64,000 nt of DNA from contig OY720348.1 of assembly GCA_963082975.1 (NCBI GenBank), positions 68,225,719 through 68,289,718 on the forward strand. The letters are read 5' to 3'. Source of the DNA: Labia minor (Eukaryota > Arthropoda > Insecta > Dermaptera > Spongiphoridae). Positions 1 through 15,000 of the stretch are shown here, piece by piece. The notes under the pieces are model-generated. The model was given only the letters and a program-made list of their open reading frames with translations. It ran no database searches and was not told the origin of the DNA. Position 1 is the first letter of the stretch, and the number at the start of each line of letters is the position of its first letter. The position numbers and the translations under genes were made by a program.

Positions 1-3000
1 GTCCTTATCTTAAAAAATATTTTTTTCATTTTTTTTAATATTCCAATTCCTTCAGGGTAAATTTCAACCCCTTATTTTTAACTTTCAATTCAAAAAATAA
101 AACATTTCCAATAATAATTTTTAAATTTTTTTTCTTTTAAATTATTTACAAAAATTTATATTTTTATATTAAATTATTTCTAATTAACAAAAAAGATCAA
201 TTAAAGAACCCTTATATAATAATTATAATATATATAAAGTATATGAAGTGGAAATAGTGAAATGGGATAAAGAATAATATTTAATAATTAGAAATGAAAT
301 TTGGTTGAAATTGGATGAAAAATATAGAAATTATATTGATAAATATGTAAAGCGGGTGGAAAGTGGGTGGTGAATGCGCGCGAGCAGCCGTAGAATTGGT
401 TGCCTAACTCCAAGGGGCAAAGTAAAAATTTCACTTTTTCTATTAAAAAAAACATGAAATTTTATAACAATCAACCCCTATTTTTTATGATTGGATATTG
501 TTTTAATTGGTATTTCTGGCAGGGGGTGTGCTCAATAGGGGGAATTAAAATTTCATCCATTTTGCTCTAACTCACCCCTAAGTACGTTTTTTCTTAGAAA
601 AACACCCTTTTTTGAATTTATTCAAATTTCTCATAGAAATGATTTAATTAATTTCATTATCTATAGTTCAATCTTATCTAGGTCCTTTTATTGAACAATG
701 GTTTTTTCATTTTTTTAAAATTCCAATTCCTTCAGGGTAAATTTCAACCCCTTATTTTTTACATTCAATTCAAAAAATAAAACATTTCCAATAATAATTT
801 TTAAATTTTTTTTCTTTTAAATTATTTACAAAAATGTATAATTTTATATCAAATTATTTCTAATTAACAAAAAACATCAATTAAAGAACCCTTATAAAAA
901 ACCACCCTTTTTTCAAATTATTAAAATTTCTATTAGAAATGCTGTAAATAATTTGATAATCTATAGTTTACTCTTATCTAGGTCCTTATCTTAAAAAATA
1001 TTTTTTTCATTTTTTTTAATATTCCAATTCCTTCAGGGTAAATTTCAACCCCTTATTTTTAACTTTCAATTCAAAAAATAAAACATTTCCAATAATAATT
1101 TTTAAATTTTTTTTCTTTTAAATTATTTACAAAAATTTATATTTTTATATTAAATTATTTCTAATTAACAAAAAAGATCAATTAAAGAACCCTTATATAA
1201 TAATTATAATATATATAAAGTATATGAAGTGGAAATAGTGAAATGGGATAAAGAATAATATTTAATAATTAGAAATGAAATTTGTTTGAAATTGGATGAA
1301 AAATATAGAAATTATATTGATAAATATGTAAAGCGGGTGGAAAGTGGGTGGTGAATGCGCGCGAGCAGCCGTAGAATTGGTTGCCCTAACTCCAAGGGGC
1401 AAAGTAAAAATTTCACTTTTTCTATTAAAAAAAACATGAAATTTTATAACAATCAACCCCTATTTTTTATGATTGGATATTGTTTTAATTGGTATTTCTG
1501 GCAGGGTGTGTACTCAATAGGGGGAATTAAAATTTCATCCATTTTGCTCTAACTCACCCCTAAGTACGTTTTTTCTTAGAAAAACACCCTTTTTTGAATT
1601 TATTCAAATTTCTCATAGAAATGATTTAATTAATTTCATTATCTATAGTTCAATCTTATCTAGGTCCTTTTATTGAACAATGGTTTTTTCATTTTTTTAA
1701 AATTCCAATTCCTTCAGGGTAAATTTCAACCCCTTATTTTTTACATTCAATTCAAAAAATAAAACATTTCCAATAATATTTTTAAATTTTTTTCTTTTAA
1801 ATTATTTACAAAAATGTATAATTTTATATCAAATTATTTCTAATTAACAAAAAACATCAATTAAAGAACCCTTATAAAAAACCACCCTTTTTTCAAATTA
1901 TTAAAATTTCTATTAGAAATGCTGTAAATAATTTGATAATCTATAGTTTACTCTTATCTAGGTCCTTATCTTAAAAAATATTTTTTTCATTTTTTTTAAT
2001 ATTCCAATTCCTTCAGGGTAAATTTCAACCCCTTATTTTTAACTTTCAATTCAAAAAATAAAACATTTCCAATAATAATTTTTAAATTTTTTTTCTTTTA
2101 AATTATTTACAAAAATTTATATTTTTATATTAAATTATTTCTAATTAACAAAAAAGATCAATTAAAGAACCCTTATATAATAATTATAATATATATAAAG
2201 TATATGAAGTGGAAATAGTGAAATGGGATAAAGAATAATATTTAATAATTAGAAATGAAATTTGTTTGAAATTGGATGAAAAATATAGAAATTATATTGA
2301 TAAATATGTAAAGCGGGTGGAAAGTGGGTGGTGAATGCGCGCGAGCAGCCGTAGAATTGGTTGCCTAACTCCAAGGGGCAAAGTAAAAATTTCACTTTTT
2401 CTATTAAAAAAAAACATGAAATTTTATAAGAATCAACCCCTATTTTTTATGATTGGATATTGTTTTAATTGGTATTTCTGGCAGGGGGTGTACTCAATAG
2501 GGGGAATTAAAATTTCATCCATTTTGCTCTAACTCACCCCTAAGTACGTTTTTTCTTAGAAAAACACCCTTTTTTCAATTTATTAAAATTTCTCTTAGAT
2601 ATGATTTAATTAATTTCATTATCTATAGTTCAATCTTATCTAGGCACTTATATTGAACAATGGTTTTTTCATTTTTTTAAAATTCCAATTCCTTCAGGGT
2701 AAATTTCTACCCCTTATTTTTTACATTCAATTCAAAAAATAAAACATTTCCAATAATAATTTTTAAATTTTTTTTCTTTTAAATTATTTACAAAAATGTA
2801 TAATTTTATATCAAATTATTTCTAATTAACAAAAAACATCAATTAAAGAACCCTTATAAAAAACCACCCTTTTTTCAAATTATTAAAATTTCTATTAGAA
2901 ATGCTGTAAATAATTTGATTATCTATAGTTTACTCTTATCTAGGTCCTTATCTTAAAAAATATTTTTTTCATTTTTTTTAATATTCCAATTTCTTCAGGG

Positions 3001-6000
3001 TAAATTTCAACCCCTTATTTTTAACTTTCAATTCAAAAAATAAAACATTTCCAATAATAATTTTTAAATTTTTTTTCTTTTAAATTATTTACAAAAATTT
3101 ATATTTTTATATTAAATTATTTCTAATTAACAAAAAAGATCAATTAAAGAACCCTTATATAATAATTATAATATATATAAAGTATATGAAGTGGAAATAG
3201 TGAAATGGGATAAAGAATAATATTTAATAATTAGAAATGAAATTTGGTTGAAATTGGATGAAAAATATAGAAATTATATTGATAAATATGTAAAGCGGGT
3301 GGAAAGTGGGTGGTGAATGCGCGCGAGCAGCCGTAGAATTGGTTGCCTAACTCCAAGGGGCAAAGTAAAAATTTCCCTTTTTCTATTAAAAAAAACATGA
3401 AATTTTATAACAATCAACCCCTATTTTTTATGATTGGATATTGTTTTAATTGGTATTTCTGGCAGGGGGTGTGCTCAATAGGGGGAATTAAAATTTCATC
3501 CATTTTGCTCTAACTCACCCCTAAGTACGTTTTTTCTTAGAAAAACACCCTTTTTTGAATTTATTCAAATTTCTCATAGAAATGATTTAATTAATTTCAT
3601 TATCTATAGTTCAATCTTATCTAGGTCCTTTTATTGAACAATGGTTTTTTCATTTTTTTAAAATTCCAATTCCTTCAGGGTAAATTTCAACCCCTTATTT
3701 TTTACATTCAATTCAAAAAATAAAACATTTCCAATAATAATTTTTAAATTTTTTTTCTTTTAAATTATTTACAAAAATGTATAATTTTATATCAAATTAT
3801 TTCTAATTAACAAAAAACATCAATTTAAGAACCCTTATAAAAAACCACCCTTTTTTCAAATTATTAAAATTTCTATTAGAAATGCTGTAAATAATTTGAT
3901 AATCTATAGTTTACTCTTATCTAGGTCCTTATCTTAAAAAATATTTTTTTCATTTTTTTTAATATTCCAATTCCTTCAGGGTAAATTTCAACCCCTTATT
4001 TTTAACTTTCAATTCAAAAAATAAAACATTTCCAATAATAATTTTTAAATTTTTTTTCTTTTAAATTATTTACAAAAATTTATATTTTTATATTAAATTA
4101 TTTCTAATTAACAAAAAAGATCAATTAAAGAACCCTTATATAATAATTATAATATATATAAAGTATATGAAGTGGAAATAGTGAAATGGGATAAAGAATA
4201 ATATTTAATAATTAGAAATGAAATTTGTTTGAAATTGGATGAAAAATATAGAAATTATATTGATAAATATGTAAAGCGGGTGGAAAGTGGGTGGTGAATG
4301 CGCGCGAGCAGCCGTAGAATTGGTTGCCTAACTCCAAGGGGCAAAGTAAAAATTTCACTTTTTCTATTAAAAAAAACATGAAATTTTATAACAATCAACC
4401 CCTATTTTTTATGATTGGATATTGTTTTAATTGGTATTTCTGGCAGGGGGTGTGCTCAATAGGGGGAATTAAAATTTCATCCATTTTGCTCTAACTCACC
4501 CCTAAGTACGTTTTTTCTTAGAAAAACACCCTTTTTTGAATTTATTCAAATTTCTCATAGAAATGATTTAATTAATTTCATTATCTATAGTTCAATCTTA
4601 TCTAGGTCCTTTTATTGAACAATGGTTTTTTCATTTTTTTAAAATTCCAATTCCTTCAGGGTAAATTTCAACCCCTTATTTTTTACATTCAATTCAAAAA
4701 ATAAAACATTTCCAATAATAATTTTTAAATTTTTTTTCTTTTAAATTATTTACAAAAATGTATAATTTTATATCAAATTATTTCTAATTAACAAAAAACA
4801 TCAATTAAAGAACCCTTATAAAAAACCACCCTTTTTTCAAATTATTAAAATTTCTATTAGAAATGCTGTAAATAATTTGATAATCTATAGTTTACTCTTA
4901 TCTAGGTCCTTATCTTAAAAAATATTTTTTTCATTTTTTTTAATATTCCAATTCCTTCAGGGTAAATTTCAACCCCTTATTTTTAACTTTCAATTCAAAA
5001 AATAAAACATTTCCAATAATAATTTTTAAATTTTTTTTCTTTTAAATTATTTACAAAAATTTATATTTTTATATTAAATTATTTCTAATTAACAAAAAAG
5101 ATCAATTAAAGAACCCTTATATAATAATTATAATATATATAAAGTATATGAAGTGGAAATAGTGAAATGGGATAAAGAATAATATTTAATAATTAGAAAT
5201 GAAATTTGTTTGAAATTGGATGAAAAATATAGAAATTATATTGATAAATATGTAAAGCGGGTGGAAAGTGGGTGGTGAATGCGCGCGAGCAGCCGTAGAA
5301 TTGGTTGCCTAACTCCAAGGGGCAAAGTAAAAATTTCACTTTTTCTATTAAAAAAAACATGAAATTTTATAACAATCAACCCCTATTTTTTATGATTGGA
5401 TATTGTTTTAATTGGTATTTCTGGCAGGGGGTGTGCTCAATAGGGGGAATTAAAATTTCATCCATTTTGCTCTAACTCACCCCTAAGTACGTTTTTTCTT
5501 AGAAAAACACCCTTTTTTGAATTTATTCAAATTTCTCATAGAAATGATTTAATTAATTTCATTATCTATAGTTCAATCTTATCTAGGTCCTTTTATTGAA
5601 CAATGGTTTTTTCATTTTTTTAAAATTCCAATTCCTTCAGGGTAAATTTCAACCCCTTATTTTTTACATTCAATTCAAAAAATAAAACATTTCCAATAAT
5701 AATTTTTAAATTTTTTTTCTTTTAAATTATTTACAAAAATGTATAATTTTATATCAAATTATTTCTAATTAACAAAAAACATCAATTAAAGAACCCTTAT
5801 AAAAAACCACCCTTTTTTCAAATTATTAAAATTTCTATTAGAAATGCTGTAAATAATTTGATAATCTATAGTTTACTCTTATCTAGGTCCTTATCTTAAA
5901 AAATATTTTTTTCATTTTTTTTAATATTCCAATTCCTTCAGGGTAAATTTCAACCCCTTATTTTTAACTTTCAATTCAAAAAATAAAACATTTCCAATAA

Positions 6001-9000
6001 TAATTTTTAAATTTTTTTTCTTTTAAATTATTTACAAAAATTTATATTTTTATATTAAATTATTTCTAATTAACAAAAAAGATCAATTAAAGAACCCTTA
6101 TATAATAATTATAATATATATAAAGTATATGAAGTGGAAATAGTGAAATGGGATAAAGAATAATATTTAATAATTAGAAATGAAATTTGGTTGAAATTGG
6201 ATGAAAAATATAGAAATTATATTGATAAATATGTAAAGCGGGTGGAAAGTGGGTGGTGAATGCGCGCGAGCAGCCGTAGAATTGGTTGCCTAACTCCAAG
6301 GGGCAAAGTAAAAATTTCACTTTTTCTATTAAAAAAAACATGAAATTTTATAAGAATCAACCCCTATTTTTTATGATTGGATATTGTTTTAATTGGTATT
6401 TCTGGCAGGGGGTGTACTCAATAGGGGGAATTAAAATTTCATCCATTTTGCTCTAACTCACCCCTAAGTACGTTTTTTCTTAGAAAAACACCCTTTTTTC
6501 AATTTATTAAAATTTCTCTTAGATATGATTTAATTAATTTCATTATCTATAGTTCAATCTTATCTAGGCACTTATATTGAACAATGGTTTTTTCATTTTT
6601 TTAAAATTCCAATTCCTTCAGGGTAAATTTCTACCCCTTATTTTTTACATTCAATTCAAAAAATAAAACATTTCCAATAATAATTTTTAAATTTTTTTTC
6701 TTTTAAATTATTTACAAAAATGTATAATTTTATATCAAATTATTTCTAATTAACAAAAAACATCAATTAAAGAACCCTTATAAAAAACCACCCTTTTTTC
6801 AAATTATTAAAATTTCTATTAGAAATGCTGTAAATAATTTGATTATCTATAGTTTACTCTTATCTAGGTCCTTATCTTAAAAAATATTTTTTTCATTTTT
6901 TTTAATATTCCAATTTCTTCAGGGTAAATTTCAACCCCTTATTTTTAACTTTCAATTCAAAAAATAAAACATTTCCAATAATAATTTTTAAATTTTTTTT
7001 CTTTTAAATTATTTACAAAAATTTATATTTTTATATTAAATTATTTCTAATTAACAAAAAAGATCAATTAAAGAACCCTTATATAATAATTATAATATAT
7101 ATAAAGTATATGAAGTGGAAATAGTGAAATGGGATAAAGAATAATATTTAATAATTAGAAATGAAATTTGGTTGAAATTGGATGAAAAATATAGAAATTA
7201 TATTGATAAATATGTAAAGCGGGTGGAAAGTGGGTGGTGAATGCGCGCGAGCAGCCGTAGAATTGGTTGCCTAACTCCAAGGGGCAAAGTAAAAATTTCC
7301 CTTTTTCTATTAAAAAAAACATGAAATTTTATAACAATCAACCCCTATTTTTTATGATTGGATATTGTTTTAATTGGTATTTCTGGCAGGGGGTGTGCTC
7401 AATAGGGGGAATTAAAATTTCATCCATTTTGCTCTAACTCACCCCTAAGTACGTTTTTTCTTAGAAAAACACCCTTTTTTGAATTTATTCAAATTTCTCA
7501 TAGAAATGATTTAATTAATTTCATTATCTATAGTTCAATCTTATCTAGGTCCTTTTATTGAACAATGGTTTTTTCATTTTTTTAAAATTCCAATTCCTTC
7601 AGGGTAAATTTCAACCCCTTATTTTTTACATTCAATTCAAAAAATAAAACATTTCCAATAATAATTTTTAAATTTTTTTTCTTTTAAATTATTTACAAAA
7701 ATGTATAATTTTATATCAAATTATTTCTAATTAACAAAAAACATCAATTAAAGAACCCTTATAAAAAACCACCCTTTTTTCAAATTATTAAAATTTCTAT
7801 TAGAAATGCTGTAAATAATTTGATTATCTATAGTTTACTCTTATCTAGGTCCTTATCTTAAAAAATATTTTTTTCATTTTTTTTAATATTCCAATTCCTT
7901 CAGGGTAAATTTCAACCCCTTATTTTTAACTTTCAATTCAAAAAATAAAACATTTCCAATAATAATTTTTAAATTTTTTTTCTTTTAAATTATTTACAAA
8001 AATTTATATTTTTATATTAAATTATTTCTAATTAACAAAAAAGATCAATTAAAGAACCCTTATATAATAATTATAATATATATAAAGTATATGAAGTGGA
8101 AATAGTGAAATGGGATAAAGAATAATATTTAATAATTAGAAATGAAATTTGGTTGAAATTGGATGAAAAATATAGAAATTATATTGATAAATATGTAAAG
8201 CGGGTGGAAAGTGGGTGGTGAATGCGCGCGAGCAGCCGTAGAATTGGTTGCCTAACTCCAAGGGGCAAAGTAAAAATTTCACTTTTTCTATTAAAAAAAA
8301 CATGAAATTTTATAACAATCAACCCCTATTTTTTATGATTGGATATTGTTTTAATTGGTATTTCTGGCAGGGGGTGTGCTCAATAGGGGGAATTAAAATT
8401 TCATCCATTTTGCTCTAACTCACCCCTAAGTACGTTTTTTCTTAGAAAAACACCCTTTTTTGAATTTATTCAAATTTCTCATAGAAATGATTTAATTAAT
8501 TTCATTATCTATAGTTCAATCTTATCTAGGTCCTTTTATTGAACAATGGTTTTTTCATTTTTTTAAAATTCCAATTCCTTCAGGGTAAATTTCAACCCCT
8601 TATTTTTTACATTCAATTCAAAAAATAAAACATTTCCAATAATAATTTTTAAATTTTTTTTCTTTTAAATTATTTACAAAAATGTATAATTTTATATCAA
8701 ATTATTTCTAATTAACAAAAAACATCAATTAAAGAACCCTTATAAAAAACCACCCTTTTTTCAAATTATTAAAATTTCTATTAGAAATGCTGTAAATAAT
8801 TTGATAATCTATAGTTTACTCTTATCTAGGTCCTTATCTTAAAAAATATTTTTTTCATTTTTTTTAATATTCCAATTCCTTCAGGGTAAATTTCAACCCC
8901 TTATTTTTAACTTTCAATTCAAAAAATAAAACATTTCCAATAATAATTTTTAAATTTTTTTTCTTTTAAATTATTTACAAAAATTTATATTTTTATATTA

Positions 9001-12000
9001 AATTATTTCTAATTAACAAAAAAGATCAATTAAAGAACCCTTATATAATAATTATAATATATATAAAGTATATGAAGTGGAAATAGTGAAATGGGATAAA
9101 GAATAATATTTAATAATTAGAAATGAAATTTGGTTGAAATTGGATGAAAAATATAGAAATTATATTGATAAATATGTAAAGCGGGTGGAAAGTGGGTGGT
9201 GAATGCGCGCGAGCAGCCGTAGAATTGGTTGCCTAACTCCAAGGGGCAAAGTAAAAATTTCACTTTTTCTATTAAAAAAAACATGAAATTTTATAACAAT
9301 CAACCCCTATTTTTTATGATTGGATATTGTTTTAATTGGTATTTCTGGCAGGGGGTGTGCTCAATAGGGGGAATTAAAATTTCATCCATTTTGCTCTAAC
9401 TCACCCCTAAGTACGTTTTTTCTTAGAAAAACACCCTTTTTTGAATTTATTCAAATTTCTCATAGAAATGATTTAATTAATTTCATTATCTATAGTTCAA
9501 TCTTATCTAGGTCCTTTTATTGAACAATGGTTTTTTCATTTTTTTAAAATTCCAATTCCTTCAGGGTAAATTTCAACCCCTTATTTTTTACATTCAATTC
9601 AAAAAATAAAACATTTCCAATAATAATTTTTAAATTTTTTTTCTTTTAAATTATTTACAAAAATGTATAATTTTATATCAAATTATTTCTAATTAACAAA
9701 AAACATCAATTAAAGAACCCTTATAAAAAACCACCCTTTTTTCAAATTATTAAAATTTCTATTAGAAATGCTGTAAATAATTTGATAATCTATAGTTTAC
9801 TCTTATCTAGGTCCTTATCTTAAAAAATATTTTTTTCATTTTTTTTAATATTCCAATTCCTTCAGGGTAAATTTCAACCCCTTATTTTTAACTTTCAATT
9901 CAAAAAATAAAACATTTCCAATAATAATTTTTAAATTTTTTTTCTTTTAAATTATTTACAAAAATTTATATTTTTATATTAAATTATTTCTAATTAACAA
10001 AAAAGATCAATTAAAGAACCCTTATATAATAATTATAATATATATAAAGTATATGAAGTGGAAATAGTGAAATGGGATAAAGAATAATATTTAATAATTA
10101 GAAATGAAATTTGTTTGAAATTGGATGAAAAATATAGAAATTATATTGATAAATATGTAAAGCGGGTGGAAAGTGGGTGGTGAATGCGCGCGAGCAGCCG
10201 TAGAATTGGTTGCCTAACTCCAAGGGGCAAAGTAAAAATTTCACTTTTTCTATTAAAAAAAACATGAAATTTTATAACAATCAACCCCTATTTTTTATGA
10301 TTGGATATTGTTTTAATTGGTATTTCTGGCAGGGTGTGTACTCAATAGGGGGAATTAAAATTTCATCCATTTTGCTCTAACTCACCCCTAAGTACGTTTT
10401 TTCTTAGAAAAACACCCTTTTTTGAATTTATTCAAATTTCTCATAGAAATGATTTAATTAATTTCATTATCTATAGTTCAATCTTATCTAGGTCCTTTTA
10501 TTGAACAATGGTTTTTTCATTTTTTTAAAATTCCAATTCCTTCAGGGTAAATTTCAACCCCTTATTTTTTACATTCAATTCAAAAAATAAAACATTTCCA
10601 ATAATAATTTTTAAATTTTTTTTCTTTTAAATTATTTACAAAAATGTATAATTTTATATCAAATTATTTCTAATTAACAAAAAACATCAATTAAAGAACC
10701 CTTATAAAAAACCACCCTTTTTTCAAATTATTAAAATTTCTATTAGAAATGCTGTAAATAATTTGATAATCTATAGTTTACTCTTATCTAGGTCCTTATC
10801 TTAAAAAATATTTTTTTCATTTTTTTTAATATTCCAATTCCTTCAGGGTAAATTTCAACCCCTTATTTTTAACTTTCAATTCAAAAAATAAAACATTTCC
10901 AATAATAATTTTTAAATTTTTTTTCTTTTAAATTATTTACAAAAATTTATATTTTTATATTAAATTATTTCTAATTAACAAAAAAGATCAATTAAAGAAC
11001 CCTTATATAATAATTATAATATATATAAAGTATATGAAGTGGAAATAGTGAAATGGGATAAAGAATAATATTTAATAATTAGAAATGAAATTTGTTTGAA
11101 ATTGGATGAAAAATATAGAAATTATATTGATAAATATGTAAAGCGGGTGGAAAGTGGGTGGTGAATGCGCGCGAGCAGCCGTAGAATTGGTTGCCTAACT
11201 CCAAGGGGCAAAGTAAAAATTTCACTTTTTCTATTAAAAAAAACATGAAATTTTATAAGAATCAACCCCTATTTTTTATGATTGGATATTGTTTTAATTG
11301 GTATTTCTGGCAGGGGGTGTACTCAATAGGGGGAATTAAAATTTCATCCATTTTGCTCTAACTCACCCCTAAGTACGTTTTTTCTTAGAAAAACACCCTT
11401 TTTTCAATTTATTAAAATTTCTCTTAGATATGATTTAATTAATTTCATTATCTATAGTTCAATCTTATCTAGGCACTTATATTGAACAATGGTTTTTTCA
11501 TTTTTTTAAAATTCCAATTCCTTCAGGGTAAATTTCTACCCCTTATTTTTTACATTCAATTCAAAAAATAAAACATTTCCAATAATAATTTTTAAATTTT
11601 TTTTCTTTTAAATTATTTACAAAAATGTATAATTTTATATCAAATTATTTCTAATTAACAAAAAACATCAATTAAAGAACCCTTATAAAAAACCACCCTT
11701 TTTTCAAATTATTAAAATTTCTATTAGAAATGCTGTAAATAATTTGATTATCTATAGTTTACTCTTATCTAGGTCCTTATCTTAAAAAATATTTTTTTCA
11801 TTTTTTTTAATATTCCAATTTCTTCAGGGTAAATTTCAACCCCTTATTTTTAACTTTCAATTCAAAAAATAAAACATTTCCAATAATAATTTTTAAATTT
11901 TTTTTCTTTTAAATTATTTACAAAAATTTATATTTTTATATTAAATTATTTCTAATTAACAAAAAAGATCAATTAAAGAACCCTTATATAATAATTATAA

Positions 12001-15000
12001 TATATATAAAGTATATGAAGTGGAAATAGTGAAATGGGATAAAGAATAATATTTAATAATTAGAAATGAAATTTGGTTGAAATTGGATGAAAAATATAGA
12101 AATTATATTGATAAATATGTAAAGCGGGTGGAAAGTGGGTGGTGAATGCGCGCGAGCAGCCGTAGAATTGGTTGCCTAACTCCAAGGGGCAAAGTAAAAA
12201 TTTCCCTTTTTCTATTAAAAAAAACATGAAATTTTATAACAATCAACCCCTATTTTTTATGATTGGATATTGTTTTAATTGGTATTTCTGGCAGGGGGTG
12301 TGCTCAATAGGGGGAATTAAAATTTCATCCATTTTGCTCTAACTCACCCCTAAGTACGTTTTTTCTTAGAAAAACACCCTTTTTTGAATTTATTCAAATT
12401 TCTCATAGAAATGATTTAATTAATTTCATTATCTATAGTTCAATCTTATCTAGGTCCTTTTATTGAACAATGGTTTTTTCATTTTTTTAAAATTCCAATT
12501 CCTTCAGGGTAAATTTCAACCCCTTATTTTTTACATTCAATTCAAAAAATAAAACATTTCCAATAATAATTTTTAAATTTTTTTTCTTTTAAATTATTTA
12601 CAAAAATGTATAATTTTATATCAAATTATTTCTAATTAACAAAAAACATCAATTTAAGAACCCTTATAAAAAACCACCCTTTTTTCAAATTATTAAAATT
12701 TCTATTAGAAATGCTGTAAATAATTTGATAATCTATAGTTTACTCTTATCTAGGTCCTTATCTTAAAAAATATTTTTTTCATTTTTTTTAATATTCCAAT
12801 TCCTTCAGGGTAAATTTCAACCCCTTATTTTTAACTTTCAATTCAAAAAATAAAACATTTCCAATAATAATTTTTAAATTTTTTTTCTTTTAAATTATTT
12901 ACAAAAATTTATATTTTTATATTAAATTATTTCTAATTAACAAAAAAGATCAATTAAAGAACCCTTATATAATAATTATAATATATATAAAGTATATGAA
13001 GTGGAAATAGTGAAATGGGATAAAGAATAATATTTAATAATTAGAAATGAAATTTGTTTGAAATTGGATGAAAAATATAGAAATTATATTGATAAATATG
13101 TAAAGCGGGTGGAAAGTGGGTGGTGAATGCGCGCGAGCAGCCGTAGAATTGGTTGCCTAACTCCAAGGGGCAAAGTAAAAATTTCACTTTTTCTATTAAA
13201 AAAAACATGAAATTTTATAACAATCAACCCCTATTTTTTATGATTGGATATTGTTTTAATTGGTATTTCTGGCAGGGGGTGTGCTCAATAGGGGGAATTA
13301 AAATTTCATCCATTTTGCTCTAACTCACCCCTAAGTACGTTTTTTCTTAGAAAAACACCCTTTTTTGAATTTATTCAAATTTCTCATAGAAATGATTTAA
13401 TTAATTTCATTATCTATAGTTCAATCTTATCTAGGTCCTTTTATTGAACAATGGTTTTTTCATTTTTTTAAAATTCCAATTCCTTCAGGGTAAATTTCAA
13501 CCCCTTATTTTTTACATTCAATTCAAAAAATAAAACATTTCCAATAATAATTTTTAAATTTTTTTTCTTTTAAATTATTTACAAAAATGTATAATTTTAT
13601 ATCAAATTATTTCTAATTAACAAAAAACATCAATTAAAGAACCCTTATAAAAAACCACCCTTTTTTCAAATTATTAAAATTTCTATTAGAAATGCTGTAA
13701 ATAATTTGATAATCTATAGTTTACTCTTATCTAGGTCCTTATCTTAAAAAATATTTTTTTCATTTTTTTTAATATTCCAATTCCTTCAGGGTAAATTTCA
13801 ACCCCTTATTTTTAACTTTCAATTCAAAAAATAAAACATTTCCAATAATAATTTTTAAATTTTTTTTCTTTTAAATTATTTACAAAAATTTATATTTTTA
13901 TATTAAATTATTTCTAATTAACAAAAAAGATCAATTAAAGAACCCTTATATAATAATTATAATATATATAAAGTATATGAAGTGGAAATAGTGAAATGGG
14001 ATAAAGAATAATATTTAATAATTAGAAATGAAATTTGTTTGAAATTGGATGAAAAATATAGAAATTATATTGATAAATATGTAAAGCGGGTGGAAAGTGG
14101 GTGGTGAATGCGCACGAGCAGCCGTAGAATTGGTTGCCTAACTCCAAGGGGCAAAGTAAAAATTTCACTTTTTCTATTAAAAAAAACATGAAATTTTATA
14201 ACAATCAACCCCTATTTTTTATGATTGGATATTGTTTTAATTGGTATTTCTGGCAGGGGGTGTGCTCAATAGGGGGAATTAAAATTTCATCCATTTTGCT
14301 CTAACTCACCCCTAAGTACGTTTTTTCTTAGAAAAACACCCTTTTTTGAATTTATTCAAATTTCTCATAGAAATGATTTAATTAATTTCATTATCTATAG
14401 TTCAATCTTATCTAGGTCCTTTTATTGAACAATGGTTTTTTCATTTTTTTAAAATTCCAATTCCTTCAGGGTAAATTTCAACCCCTTATTTTTTACATTC
14501 AATTCAAAAAATAAAACATTTCCAATAATAATTTTTAAATTTTTTTTCTTTTAAATTATTTACAAAAATGTATAATTTTATATCAAATTATTTCTAATTA
14601 ACAAAAAACATCAATTAAAGAACCCTTATAAAAAACCACCCTTTTTTCAAATTATTAAAATTTCTATTAGAAATGCTGTAAATAATTTGATAATCTATAG
14701 TTTACTCTTATCTAGGTCCTTATCTTAAAAAATATTTTTTTCATTTTTTTTAATATTCCAATTCCTTCAGGGTAAATTTCAACCCCTTATTTTTAACTTT
14801 CAATTCAAAAAATAAAACATTTCCAATAATAATTTTTAAATTTTTTTTCTTTTAAATTATTTACAAAAATTTATATTTTTATATTAAATTATTTCTAATT
14901 AACAAAAAAGATCAATTAAAGAACCCTTATATAATAATTATAATATATATAAAGTATATGAAGTGGAAATAGTGAAATGGGATAAAGAATAATATTTAAT

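Noticed and set aside
1262..2532. 64-65 codon reading frames inside the satellite
   Set aside because: They recur only where an indel keeps the frame open, lie in non-coding satellite sequence and show no protein features.
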